Part shown: positions 8,653 to 18,069 of the stretch, in pieces | How the letters are laid out: each line of letters starts with the position of its first letter | Position numbering within the stretch: position 1 is the stretch's first letter | NCBI GenBank assembly: GCA_902556905.1 | Contig: CACDYK010000006.1 | Location: 16,661 to 80,660, forward strand | Source: an uncultured Pelagibacteraceae bacterium | GTDB taxonomy: Bacteria > Pseudomonadota > Alphaproteobacteria > Pelagibacterales > Pelagibacteraceae | Length of the DNA stretch: 64,000 nt | Direction of reading: 5' to 3' | Made by a program: the position numbers and the translations under genes | Notes under the pieces: model-generated | Told to the model about the DNA's origin: nothing | The model's database searches: none | What the model saw: only the letters and a program-made list of their open reading frames with translations

Positions 8653-9612
8653 ATGGGGCGAATGCCTAGACAAAATAATAATCCAAAAGGAATATTATAC
8701 ATCTTGTTAGCCATGATGGTTTTTTCAGTACAGGACGGAATTATGAAACATATTTATAATTTTGTTTCACTTTATGAAGTTTACTTAGTTAGAACTGTAA
8801 TAAGTTTTGTACTTATTCTAACATTTTTAATACTCACAAAAAAACCCATAGTATTTAAAAGTAAATATCCAGTTTTAACTTTTTTTCGTGTAATACTTTT
8901 TTTCTTTGGCTTTAGTTCTTTTTATATTTCTTTAACAGTACTACCACTTGGCACTGCTACAGCTTTATTTTTTGTTACTCCATTTTTAATTACAATATTT
9001 GCTCATTTTTTTTTGAAAGAAGAAATAGGAATGAGAAGATGGTCTGCTGTAGTTGTTGGATTTATTGGAGTTTATATAACTTTAAATCCTGATTTCAGTA
9101 ATTTTAACTATTTAAGCTTACTGCCTATTTTATGTGCATTTTGTTATTCATTATCGATGATAATAATAAAAAAAACATCTGATAAAGATAGCGTTTATAC
9201 ACAAACATTTACATTTTACATTGGTGCAATAATTTTAAGTATAATTTTTTATTTCATTATTGGAGATGGTCAATACAACACTTCAGATCATCCAGCTTCT
9301 CAATTTATATTTAGGGAATGGTTTGTTGATTTTAATAGTAGTATTCTTCTAATGAGTGTAACTGGAGTTACAGCTACCGTAGCTTTTCTTTTATTATTTA
9401 CAGCTTATAGCATAGCTTCTCCATCTGTAATTTCACCTTTTGAATATTCAATATTATTTTGGTCACCATTATTAGGATGGTTATATTTTGATGAAATACC
9501 AACATTAAGTACCGTGATAGGAATTTTAATAATTGTATCAAGTGGTATTTATATTTTCATACGTGAAAAAGCTCAAGATCAATCTATAGCTACAGAAAAA
9601 CCTCTTAGGTAA
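8653..9612 (+). CDS. EamA/DMT-family transporter
   Basis: Ten-helix hydrophobic protein with two EamA repeats. Confidence 0.88.
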   Translation: MGRMPRQNNNPKGILYILLAMMVFSVQDGIMKHIYNFVSLYEVYLVRTVISFVLILTFLILTKKPIVFKSKYPVLTFFRVILFFFGFSSFYISLTVLPLGTATALFFVTPFLITIFAHFFLKEEIGMRRWSAVVVGFIGVYITLNPDFSNFNYLSLLPILCAFCYSLSMIIIKKTSDKDSVYTQTFTFYIGAIILSIIFYFIIGDGQYNTSDHPASQFIFREWFVDFNSSILLMSVTGVTATVAFLLLFTAYSIASPSVISPFEYSILFWSPLLGWLYFDEIPTLSTVIGILIIVSSGIYIFIREKAQDQSIATEKPLR

Positions 9613-10581
9613 ATGACAAAAAACATAATTCCTACTATTAATATTTCATCTATAGTAAAAAATGGTTTTGACAATTCAAAATCAATTATAGCTATTAATA
9701 AAATTAGAAATGCTTGTATTGATATAGGTTTTTTTCAAATTACAGGTCATGGTATAAGTCAAAAAGATATTAAAAATATTTGTAAAATTGGGAATAAATT
9801 TTTTAATTCATCTGAAAAAAATAAAAAAAAATTAGCTCCAAAAAAGTGGAATAAAAAAAATAAGAATACATACAGAGGCTATTTTCCAAATAGCGTTAAT
9901 GGTAAAGAAGGATTGGATTTAGGTGATCTCAAAATAACACCTCATAATTTAAAAAAATACAGATCTCCTTTTATAGAGTATCTGGATTTAAATAAATCTT
10001 TTGATAAATCTTCTATTGAAAGTCTGTCAAATTATTTTGATGATATTTTTTCTTTAGGTGAAATATTGTTTAAAGGAATAATTAAGCTTTATAACAAAGA
10101 TGATAGTATCAGTAATAGAGCTTTCTCAAGACTTAAAACTTTAAGTACATTAAGATTTAATTACTATCCTAATCAAACTAAACCAGTTGAAATTTCAAAA
10201 CAAGATGGTGTAGCTCTTGGATGTGAAACGCATGTTGATAGTGGAGTTTTTACTGTTCTTTACCAAGATAAGAAAGGTGGTCTTCAAGTACAAAATAGAA
10301 AAAATAAAAAATGGTATGATGTGCCATTTAATAAAAAAGCTTTAGTGGTAAATACAGGAAGATCATTAGAGCTTTTAAGTAAAGGAAAGTTTAAAGCAAC
10401 AAATCATAGAGTGTTATGGAACAAAAGTAAGAGATTATCTGTTCCCTTTTTTTTTGAACCCTCTTACGACTTTAAAATGAATAAATGTTTCCTAAATTCA
10501 AAAGAAAATTCAAAATCAGGGCAGATATATGAAAAATTTTTAAATCGATCTTTGATGAAATTTGTCGAATATCAACGGTAA
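9613..10581 (+). CDS. isopenicillin N synthase-like Fe(II)/2OG oxygenase
   Basis: IPTINISSI, GFFQITGHGI, ETHVDSGVFTVLYQD, NHRVLWN: IPNS/DIOX fold signature. Starts directly after the EamA stop. Confidence 0.85.
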   Translation: MTKNIIPTINISSIVKNGFDNSKSIIAINKIRNACIDIGFFQITGHGISQKDIKNICKIGNKFFNSSEKNKKKLAPKKWNKKNKNTYRGYFPNSVNGKEGLDLGDLKITPHNLKKYRSPFIEYLDLNKSFDKSSIESLSNYFDDIFSLGEILFKGIIKLYNKDDSISNRAFSRLKTLSTLRFNYYPNQTKPVEISKQDGVALGCETHVDSGVFTVLYQDKKGGLQVQNRKNKKWYDVPFNKKALVVNTGRSLELLSKGKFKATNHRVLWNKSKRLSVPFFFEPSYDFKMNKCFLNSKENSKSGQIYEKFLNRSLMKFVEYQR

Positions 10582-10639
10582 TTCACATTAAGCCATTGAA
10601 TATTTGTAATTACATTTTATAAACAATAAACAATTTTAA

Positions 10640-11791
10640 ATGTCTAAAGTATTTGATTTATTCATAATAGGTGGTGGTATAAACGGAGCAGGTATTGCAA
10701 GGGATGCTGCGGGCAGAGGTTTGTCTGTTTGTTTAGCTGACAAAGGTGAGATTGGAGGAGCAACTTCTTCTTGGTCTACAAAATTAATTCATGGTGGCCT
10801 TCGGTATTTAGAAAATTATGAATTTAAATTAGTAAGAGAGTCTCTCATTGAAAGAGAAATAGTGTATAAAATTGCTAAACCTATTTCAAAACCAATTCCT
10901 TTTATTATACCTTATGTTGATAAAATTCGACCAGCCTGGTTAATTAAAATCGGTTTATTTCTATATGACAACTTAGGTGGCAAAAGCAATATACCAAAAT
11001 CAAAAACTTTAGATCTTAAAAAAAAATTTCCAAACATTCTTAAAGAAAAATATAAAACTGGTTTTCAATATTTTGATATTCAAATTGATGATAAAAAATT
11101 AACAAAGTTAAATGTAAAAGATGCAAAAAGAAATAAAGCTAAAATACTAGAATACAATAAAGTAAAAAAAGCAGAAATTATTGATAATGAATGGGTCATT
11201 AGTCTTCAAAGTGGAAAAAAAATAAAATCAAAAGTTTTAATAAATGCATCTGGTCCCTGGATAAATGAAACTTTAAAGAAAAATATAAAAATTAAATCTA
11301 AGAAAAAAATAAGACTAGTTAAGGGAAGTCATATAATTACAAAAAAATTGTATAAAGCTAATATTGCTTTCACATTTCAAAATACTGATAAAAGAATAAT
11401 ATTTGTCATACCTTATAATAGAAAATTTTCATTAATAGGAACTACAGAAGTAGAAGTTAAATCACCTGAAAATAAAGGGATATCAAAAACAGAAACTAAA
11501 TATTTAATTAATTCAGTAAATAATTACTTAAATAAACAAATTAGTACAAAAGATATTGTAGATACTTATTCAGGGATCAGACCTCTAATTGAAGATTTTA
11601 ATACAGCTTCTAAAGTTACTAGAGATTATGTTTTTGATTTAAAGGTTATAAAAAAATTACCTTTATTGAATATTTACGGAGGAAAACTTACTACCTATAG
11701 AAAGCTGTCCGAAAAAGTCCTAATTGACCTTAAAAAGTTTTTACCTAAGACAAAAAAAGGACCTTGGACCTCAAAGAAAAAACTAATTTAA
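10640..11791 (+). CDS. glpD: glycerol-3-phosphate dehydrogenase (FAD) GlpD-like, lacking the C-terminal helical domain
   Basis: DLFIIGGGINGAGIARDAAGRGLSVCLADKGEIGGATSSWSTKLIHGGLRYLENYEFKLVRESLIERE; stops at KGPWTSKKKLI, where typical GlpD proteins continue for roughly 100 aa. Confidence 0.85.
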   Translation: MSKVFDLFIIGGGINGAGIARDAAGRGLSVCLADKGEIGGATSSWSTKLIHGGLRYLENYEFKLVRESLIEREIVYKIAKPISKPIPFIIPYVDKIRPAWLIKIGLFLYDNLGGKSNIPKSKTLDLKKKFPNILKEKYKTGFQYFDIQIDDKKLTKLNVKDAKRNKAKILEYNKVKKAEIIDNEWVISLQSGKKIKSKVLINASGPWINETLKKNIKIKSKKKIRLVKGSHIITKKLYKANIAFTFQNTDKRIIFVIPYNRKFSLIGTTEVEVKSPENKGISKTETKYLINSVNNYLNKQISTKDIVDTYSGIRPLIEDFNTASKVTRDYVFDLKVIKKLPLLNIYGGKLTTYRKLSEKVLIDLKKFLPKTKKGPWTSKKKLI

Positions 11792-12589
11792 TTAATCATT
11801 TTTTTGATGCATTTGTAATGCTTCATTTCTGTATTTTTTTAAAGAATATAAATCAGTATCAAGGTAATTTTGATCTGAGATTTCATAATTTCCCCAAATT
11901 TTAAAATTAGCAACCAAAGACTCGTTAAACTCGTTGAGATCTTTTACATTTAAATAATTATCCATATCAGTGACAATTTGATGGTCAGTATTAATTCCAT
12001 ATGCAAAATATGTACTTATATAATGCTCATCTTTAGAATAATAAATGCTGTGAACACATGAAAAAAGATGATTATAACTTATATCATTTTCTGTAGTTGT
12101 ATAAACTACTCTATCTTTATATCTAATCATGTCACCTGAAATCCAATTTTTATACTCTTTTTTTTTTTCAGAAAAATTTAATCCCATTACTTCTTTAATA
12201 AACTGCTGTCTTAGTGAAGTACATTCTCCAATTTTAAATTTAGATTGAACAACTTTACGATTAAGACTCTTCACGGCAACAATATAATTTGATTTGTTAT
12301 CTTTTTCGTAAATATAATAAGTATCCCAAAAATAATCTGGACTTAGAATTTTAAAATCTTTGTAGGTTCCTCTATTTTTATAACCTAAATTAAAAATATT
12401 ATTTGCAAAAATTCTTATATTTTTATCAAATTTTCTAATTCTGATATCTTTATTCTTCTCCTCTTCAGATATAATTAAATAATTGTTGATATTTTGATTT
12501 AGTTTTAATCCACCTAAATCCACAGCAAATAAACTTGAAGTATAAAATGAAATAATTAGTGAGTATGAAAATATTTTAAAATATCTCAC
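11792..12589 (-). CDS. uncharacterised secreted protein
   Basis: 265-aa ORF with N-terminal signal-like segment (YSLIISFYTSSLFA); 4-nt overlap with upstream gene. Confidence 0.65.
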   Translation of the reverse strand: MRYFKIFSYSLIISFYTSSLFAVDLGGLKLNQNINNYLIISEEEKNKDIRIRKFDKNIRIFANNIFNLGYKNRGTYKDFKILSPDYFWDTYYIYEKDNKSNYIVAVKSLNRKVVQSKFKIGECTSLRQQFIKEVMGLNFSEKKKEYKNWISGDMIRYKDRVVYTTTENDISYNHLFSCVHSIYYSKDEHYISTYFAYGINTDHQIVTDMDNYLNVKDLNEFNESLVANFKIWGNYEISDQNYLDTDLYSLKKYRNEALQMHQKND

Positions 12590-13011
12590 CTAGAATTAAT
12601 ATATTTTCTGTTAAATGTTGAAACTATATCTGCTATTCTTGGATTTACTTTTTTAATTTGAGAGATAGACTCAATTACCATCATATCAGCTTGCGCAGGA
12701 TCAATCATATCTTCAGACTCCATTAATCTTACTGAAAAAATTAATGATCCTTCATTAAATAACACTCCTGCATTATTCGCATTTTCCTCTATACTCTCTT
12801 GCATAGAAATTTGCCTATCAATAAGAGATTTGTAATCGTTATAAACTCTATCAACTTTTTCCTCTACTTTCATTAGTACCTCTTTTTGAGCTATTAGTTT
12901 ATTTGCTGCTGTAGTTTTGAGATAAAAGCCTAAAAAAATTATAAACGCTGATGCGATTACACATAAAAGTGTTATGGAATAATTTTTAATATTTTCTGAC
13001 GAGTTTGCCAT
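12586..13011 (-). CDS. uncharacterised single-TM protein with coiled coil
   Basis: N-terminal TM (ITLLCVIASAFIIFLGFYL) then helical ectodomain. Confidence 0.65.
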   Translation of the reverse strand: MANSSENIKNYSITLLCVIASAFIIFLGFYLKTTAANKLIAQKEVLMKVEEKVDRVYNDYKSLIDRQISMQESIEENANNAGVLFNEGSLIFSVRLMESEDMIDPAQADMMVIESISQIKKVNPRIADIVSTFNRKYINSR

Positions 13012-13189
13012 AATTTAAGCTAGCACAAATTGGTGTTTTTCAAAAGAAACTTTGATTTATTTTTTTCTAACAGAAACTATTAAAATATGATAAATTAATT
13101 TAATAAAGCGATACATAACTCGTCGTTAAAATCAAAGATTTACGAAAGTGGGATCGGTCGTCTTTAAATTAACTTTTAAAGGAGGCTTT

Positions 13190-14359
13190 ATGAAATTTGG
13201 TTATTTTTGCAATACCACAAACTGGACACACAAACCTTACCACGAACTATTAGACGAAACTAGAGAGATTACTGAATATTGTGATCAGAACAAATGGAAT
13301 TCTATTTGGTATACGGAACATCATTTTAACCATGAAGGAATGGAGTCATTGACTAATCCATTAATGATGGGGGTTGATGCTGCGGCAAGAACTAATCAAA
13401 TTCGAATTGGTCAGGCTTGCAACGTAATTACATTTCATAATCCAATTAGAATGGCTGAAGATATTGCTTTATTAGACCAATTATCAAAGGGTAGAGTTGA
13501 AATCGGAATCGGGAGAGGGATTTATGGAAGAGAAGCTATAAATTTAAATAAAGAAGCAGACATGAAAGACCAGGCAAAAAACTTTAGGCTTTTTGAAGAA
13601 ACATTAACTATTTTAAAAAAAGCCTGGAAAGAAAAATTTTTTAATCATAAAGGTGAATTTTATACATATCCAGCACCTGATTATGTGTGGCAACACGATA
13701 TGAGTCCGCCAAATAAAGATTTAGTAAACCTTGAAACTAATGTTATGGAAAACATAAGTGTTCTTCCAAAACCTTACCAAAAACCTTGTCCTCCTATTCA
13801 TCAAGTTGTAGATGGAATTCGATCAATTGAATGGGCTGCACAACAAGGTTTAAATATCATTATGTGGATACCAACAGTTAAAGCGTTAAAGATTAAATTT
13901 GAAGCTTTCAAGAATGCAAAATCTGAAGCTGAAAAAAGAAACGTACCAATGGGTGAAGGAATTTCGCTTGTAAGAGATATGTTTGTTGCAGATACTATGG
14001 AAGAAGCCAAAGAAAAAGCTGGTGAACATATGGTAAACTACATGAGATGGGTTTGTCACTGGAGAGGACTAGGAAATCATATGGATCCAGGTGAAGAATT
14101 ACCTGTTACTAAAGGAAAGTTAGATTTACTTAGCTATGATTTTTTACATAAACGAAATATGCTTTTTGGAACTCCAGAGTATGTAATTGATAAAATTCAT
14201 GAATTAAAATCTGAATTAAACTTACAAAATTTACAAGTTTGGTCAAATTTTCCAGGTATAAAACATGAAGATTGTATGAAAAGCATAAAACTTTTTACTG
14301 AAAAAGTAATGCCTCACTTTAAAGATGATGCTGATACTGAAGTCAAAAAAGTTTCGTGA
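13190..14359 (+). CDS. LLM-class (luciferase-like) flavin-dependent monooxygenase
   Basis: FGYFCNTTNWTHKPYHELLDETREITEYCDQNKWNSIWYTEHHFNHEG, RIGQACNVITFHNPIRMAEDIALLDQLSKGRVEIGIGRG. ATG at 13190 follows AAAGGAGG and is preferred over the listed GTG at 13148. Confidence 0.93.
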   Translation: MKFGYFCNTTNWTHKPYHELLDETREITEYCDQNKWNSIWYTEHHFNHEGMESLTNPLMMGVDAAARTNQIRIGQACNVITFHNPIRMAEDIALLDQLSKGRVEIGIGRGIYGREAINLNKEADMKDQAKNFRLFEETLTILKKAWKEKFFNHKGEFYTYPAPDYVWQHDMSPPNKDLVNLETNVMENISVLPKPYQKPCPPIHQVVDGIRSIEWAAQQGLNIIMWIPTVKALKIKFEAFKNAKSEAEKRNVPMGEGISLVRDMFVADTMEEAKEKAGEHMVNYMRWVCHWRGLGNHMDPGEELPVTKGKLDLLSYDFLHKRNMLFGTPEYVIDKIHELKSELNLQNLQVWSNFPGIKHEDCMKSIKLFTEKVMPHFKDDADTEVKKVS

Positions 14360-16056
14360 TCAAACCCCATAGGAAAATGACTGGTGGTGAAGCTGCCGTT
14401 ATATCATTAAAGAAAGAAAAAGTTGATCATGTCTTTGGTCTTATTGGTTCTGCTACAATGGAGATGTTTGATGCTCTTTACCATGAAAAAAATATAAAAT
14501 TTATTGGAGTAAGAGATGAAAGAACAGGCACTCATATGGCTGACGGGTATGCAAGAGCCTCAAATAAACCAGGTGTTATAATAGCTGGACAAAATGGACC
14601 TGGAGCTACTAACTTAGTTACTGGTGTTGCTCAAGCAAAAGCTGCTTTTTCACCTGTAATTGCAATTGCTGGGTCTTATTCTACAAAAGATAAAATGGAA
14701 GATGCATTTCAGGGTCTTGATCAGCAATCTTTATTTACTCCGATTACAAAGAAAACCTGGACTGTTAAAAATTCAAAAATAATACCTAATATTATGAGTG
14801 ATGCTTTTAGCCTTGCAATGAAACCCAGAAGAGGTCCAGTTTGCGTTAATCTACCAAGAAATATTTTAGCAGCAACAAATACCTATAAAATCAATACTAA
14901 TAAACCCTCTTTTGAAAGCGAGAGCAGTCTTAAAGGTAAAAACGAAAAAATAAAAAAAGCTGCAAAAATTATAAATCAAGCAAGTCAATTTGTAATAATT
15001 GCTGGTGGTGGGATTAAACATACCGCTAAATATAAAGAAGTAATCAAACTTGCTGAATTGTTAAATGCACCAATTGTAACAGCAGCTGGCCATGGCGATG
15101 CCATTCCATTTAATCATAAACTAAATGCAGGACAGATGGGACCCCGTGGAAATCCTGTTGCATCAAGACTTGTTAAAGAAGCAGATGTCATTTTAGCAAT
15201 TGGGACTAGATTAGGTTTTAACTCTACTTTTTACTCTTATGACAACATAAATAAAAAAGCAAAAATTATTCAAATTGAAATTGAAAACAAAATGCTTGGA
15301 AAATATTTTCCAATAGTTGTTGGAATTAATGCTGATGCAGCCACCGCTACCAATCAGATATACAATGAAATTAAAAAACAGAAAATTAAATTAGATATAA
15401 ATAATTGGACAAACTCATATTTAAAAGAAAGAAAAGATTATTTAAGTAACAGAGATAGAGATAATCTTGGAAAAAACTTCCCTATTCAACCAAAAGGGTT
15501 ATTTAAACAATTAAGAAAAGCTCTACCAAGAGATAATGCTATTACTTTAGATGCGGGAACACTTTGTTTACAAGCAACAGATGCTCTAGAATATTATAAT
15601 CCACCTTCATTATTTACACCGTTAGACTTTGGATTGGTGGGTTTTTCATTTGCATGCGGTCTTGGTGTTAAAATTGCAAAACCTAAAAAAACTGTTGTCA
15701 GCTTGATGGGCGATGGTGGTTTTGGCATGACTATATCTGAATTAAGCACTGCTGTTGAATATGGAATAAATACAACAACTATTGTAATGAATAATCAAAG
15801 TTGGGGGGCAGAAAAAGCTTACCAAAAAGATTTTTTTGGAAAAAGATATTTGGGTGCAGATATTACTAGCCCTTCATTTGATAAAGTTGCAGAATTATAT
15901 GGTGCAAAAGGGTTTAAGGTTAAAAAAATTTCTGAAGTAAATGAGGCTGTTAGAGCAGCTATTAAATCTAATAAACCTGCAGTAGTTGATGTTGATGTGG
16001 ATCCTAGTGCATTATATAGTTTTAGAAGAGATAGTTTTAAACATAGGCAAAAATAA
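14356..16056 (+). CDS. thiamine-pyrophosphate enzyme, acetolactate synthase-like
   Basis: FGLIGSATMEMFDAL, GQNGPGATNLVTGVAQA, GDGGFGMTISELSTAVEYGINTTTIVMNNQSWG (TPP site). GTGA overlap with LLM stop. Confidence 0.92.
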   Translation: MIKPHRKMTGGEAAVISLKKEKVDHVFGLIGSATMEMFDALYHEKNIKFIGVRDERTGTHMADGYARASNKPGVIIAGQNGPGATNLVTGVAQAKAAFSPVIAIAGSYSTKDKMEDAFQGLDQQSLFTPITKKTWTVKNSKIIPNIMSDAFSLAMKPRRGPVCVNLPRNILAATNTYKINTNKPSFESESSLKGKNEKIKKAAKIINQASQFVIIAGGGIKHTAKYKEVIKLAELLNAPIVTAAGHGDAIPFNHKLNAGQMGPRGNPVASRLVKEADVILAIGTRLGFNSTFYSYDNINKKAKIIQIEIENKMLGKYFPIVVGINADAATATNQIYNEIKKQKIKLDINNWTNSYLKERKDYLSNRDRDNLGKNFPIQPKGLFKQLRKALPRDNAITLDAGTLCLQATDALEYYNPPSLFTPLDFGLVGFSFACGLGVKIAKPKKTVVSLMGDGGFGMTISELSTAVEYGINTTTIVMNNQSWGAEKAYQKDFFGKRYLGADITSPSFDKVAELYGAKGFKVKKISEVNEAVRAAIKSNKPAVVDVDVDPSALYSFRRDSFKHRQK

Positions 16057-16686
16057 ATGTCACAAAAAGATATTGGTAATAAAATTCCAATTTATAAATT
16101 AAAAGCAGGTAAGGAAGTTGAAGATTATTATGACGAATGGACTGTTGAAAATAAATATGACAAGGATATGGTTGATTGGAAATATTCTGGACCTCAAGAA
16201 ACTGTAGACCTTTTTAACAAACATGTTCCCAACAAAGATATAAAAATTTTAGATGCAGGTTGTGGGACTGGTTTAGTAGGTATTGAGCTAAAAAAACATG
16301 GTTTTAAAAACTTTGATGGAGCTGATTTTTCACAAAAAATGCTAGATTTGATACCAGAGAATATTTATCAAAATTTATTCAAAATCGATCTTAATAAAAA
16401 AGTTGATATAAAAGATGATGCTTATGATGGGATAACCTGTGTTGGTACTTTTACATTTGGTCACGTTAACCCTCCAGCTTTAGATGAAATGGTAAGAATT
16501 TGTAAAACAAGATCATTTATTTGTTTTACAATTAATCTAGGTATTTATGAAGAATATGGATTTGACAAAAAGATCAAAGAATTAGAAGATAAGAATTCTT
16601 GGAAAATAATTGAATTCTTTAAATCAAATTATATTGCAAGCAAAGGGGTAAATGCTTGGTTAGTATTAGCTCAAGTAACAAAATAA
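16057..16686 (+). CDS. class I SAM-dependent methyltransferase
   Basis: IKILDAGCGTGLVGIELKKHGF motif I, GADFSQKML. Confidence 0.9.
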   Translation: MSQKDIGNKIPIYKLKAGKEVEDYYDEWTVENKYDKDMVDWKYSGPQETVDLFNKHVPNKDIKILDAGCGTGLVGIELKKHGFKNFDGADFSQKMLDLIPENIYQNLFKIDLNKKVDIKDDAYDGITCVGTFTFGHVNPPALDEMVRICKTRSFICFTINLGIYEEYGFDKKIKELEDKNSWKIIEFFKSNYIASKGVNAWLVLAQVTK

Positions 16687-16692
16687 AAAATT

Positions 16693-17280
16693 ATGGATAT
16701 TAACTTAAGAAAATTTACAAAATTTGTTGATAAAACTTTCATAGAAGGTGGCAAAAAAGCTAAAGAACCAGTTTTGTTAGTTTCGGTTGCAGCTGTATTT
16801 AAAAACCCTTGGAATGGAAAAGGTTTTGTTGAAGATTTAAGACCTATAATTTTAGATTTAGCACCTAAGCTCGGTGATTTATTGGTGCCGGAACTAATTA
16901 AAGAAATTGGATCTCCAGAAAAAATATTAGCGTATGGTAAAGCAGGAGTAGTTGGTTTAAATGGAGAAATAGAACATGCTTCAGCTTTTATCCATACATT
17001 AAGATTTGGTAATAAATTTAGAGATGCTGTTGGTGGAACTTCTTATTTAAGTTTTACAAATACTAGAGGACCAGCTGGATCTAAAATTTCAATTCCAATG
17101 ATGCACAAAACAGACTCTGGATTGCGTCCGTATTATTTAACGCACGAATTCACGATACATGATGCTCCATTTGACGATGAAATTGTTATAGCTATTGGGG
17201 GAGCTTCAAGTGGAAGAGCTCATGCGAGAACTGGTGATAGATATCAAGATATGAAAGAAATGGGTATTGAGCCTAAGTAA
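16693..17280 (+). CDS. amino acid synthesis (AA_synth / DUF1185) family protein
   Basis: Full-length resemblance: VAAVFKNPWNGKGFVEDL...GKAGVVGLNGEIEHASAFIHTLRFGNKFRDAVGGTSYLSFTNTRG...IAIGGASSGRAHARTGDRYQDMKEMG. Confidence 0.85.
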   Translation: MDINLRKFTKFVDKTFIEGGKKAKEPVLLVSVAAVFKNPWNGKGFVEDLRPIILDLAPKLGDLLVPELIKEIGSPEKILAYGKAGVVGLNGEIEHASAFIHTLRFGNKFRDAVGGTSYLSFTNTRGPAGSKISIPMMHKTDSGLRPYYLTHEFTIHDAPFDDEIVIAIGGASSGRAHARTGDRYQDMKEMGIEPK

Positions 17281-17283
17281 TAT

Positions 17284-18069
17284 TTGATGACAACTGGGAA
17301 TACTGCATCAGGTACTTTTTATATCTTCAATAAAAAAGAGCAATCAATCCCAATAGTTTTTATTCATGGTGTTGGTTTAACTTATGAAATCTGGCAACCA
17401 CAATTAAATTTTTTTAAAAATTATTCTAATCTTTCATATGATATTCTTGGTCATGGAAAGTCATCTTTAACAAAACAAAATATAAGTTTTGATGATTTTT
17501 CAGAACAACTTATAGAGTTAATTGATGAACTTAAGATTGAAAAAATTCATTTAGTTGGTTTTTCAATTGGATCTTTAATAGCTAGAAATTTTGCAATTAA
17601 ATATGGTGATCGATTACAATCATTAATTCTTTTAGGTTCGATATACAAACGATCTGAACAACAACAAAAAATAGTTAATGAAAGATTTGATCAAGCTAAA
17701 AAAGAATTAAAACTCTCAAGACAAGCGTTGAAAAGATGGTTTACAGACAAATATTTAGAAAATAACCCTGACACTTATGAAAAAATTAGTTCAATTTTAT
17801 CTGCAAATAATATGGCTAATTTTTTAAAAGTTTATGAGTTATTTGTTAGACATAAAAATGATGAAGACTTTAAAAAAATCTATTGCAAAACCTTAGTAAT
17901 GACTGGAGAAAATGATATTGGGTCTACAATTGAAATGTCACAACAGTTAAACAACATAATTAAAAATAGTGAACTAAAGATCATCAAAGATGGCAAACAT
18001 CTTTGTGGTATTGAGTGTGCAGATGATATAAATTTAGCAATCAAAAAATTTGTAGACAAAAATGACTAA
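17284..18069 (+). CDS. alpha/beta hydrolase
   Basis: IVFIHGVGLTYEIWQPQL, LVGFSIGSLIARNFA nucleophile elbow, C-terminal DGKHLCGIE. Confidence 0.9.
   Translation: MMTTGNTASGTFYIFNKKEQSIPIVFIHGVGLTYEIWQPQLNFFKNYSNLSYDILGHGKSSLTKQNISFDDFSEQLIELIDELKIEKIHLVGFSIGSLIARNFAIKYGDRLQSLILLGSIYKRSEQQQKIVNERFDQAKKELKLSRQALKRWFTDKYLENNPDTYEKISSILSANNMANFLKVYELFVRHKNDEDFKKIYCKTLVMTGENDIGSTIEMSQQLNNIIKNSELKIIKDGKHLCGIECADDINLAIKKFVDKND

Noticed and set aside
13148-13189. Upstream GTG start for the LLM monooxygenase
   Set aside because: The 14 extra residues are translated across the AAAGGAGG Shine-Dalgarno; family N-terminus begins at MKFGYF (13190).
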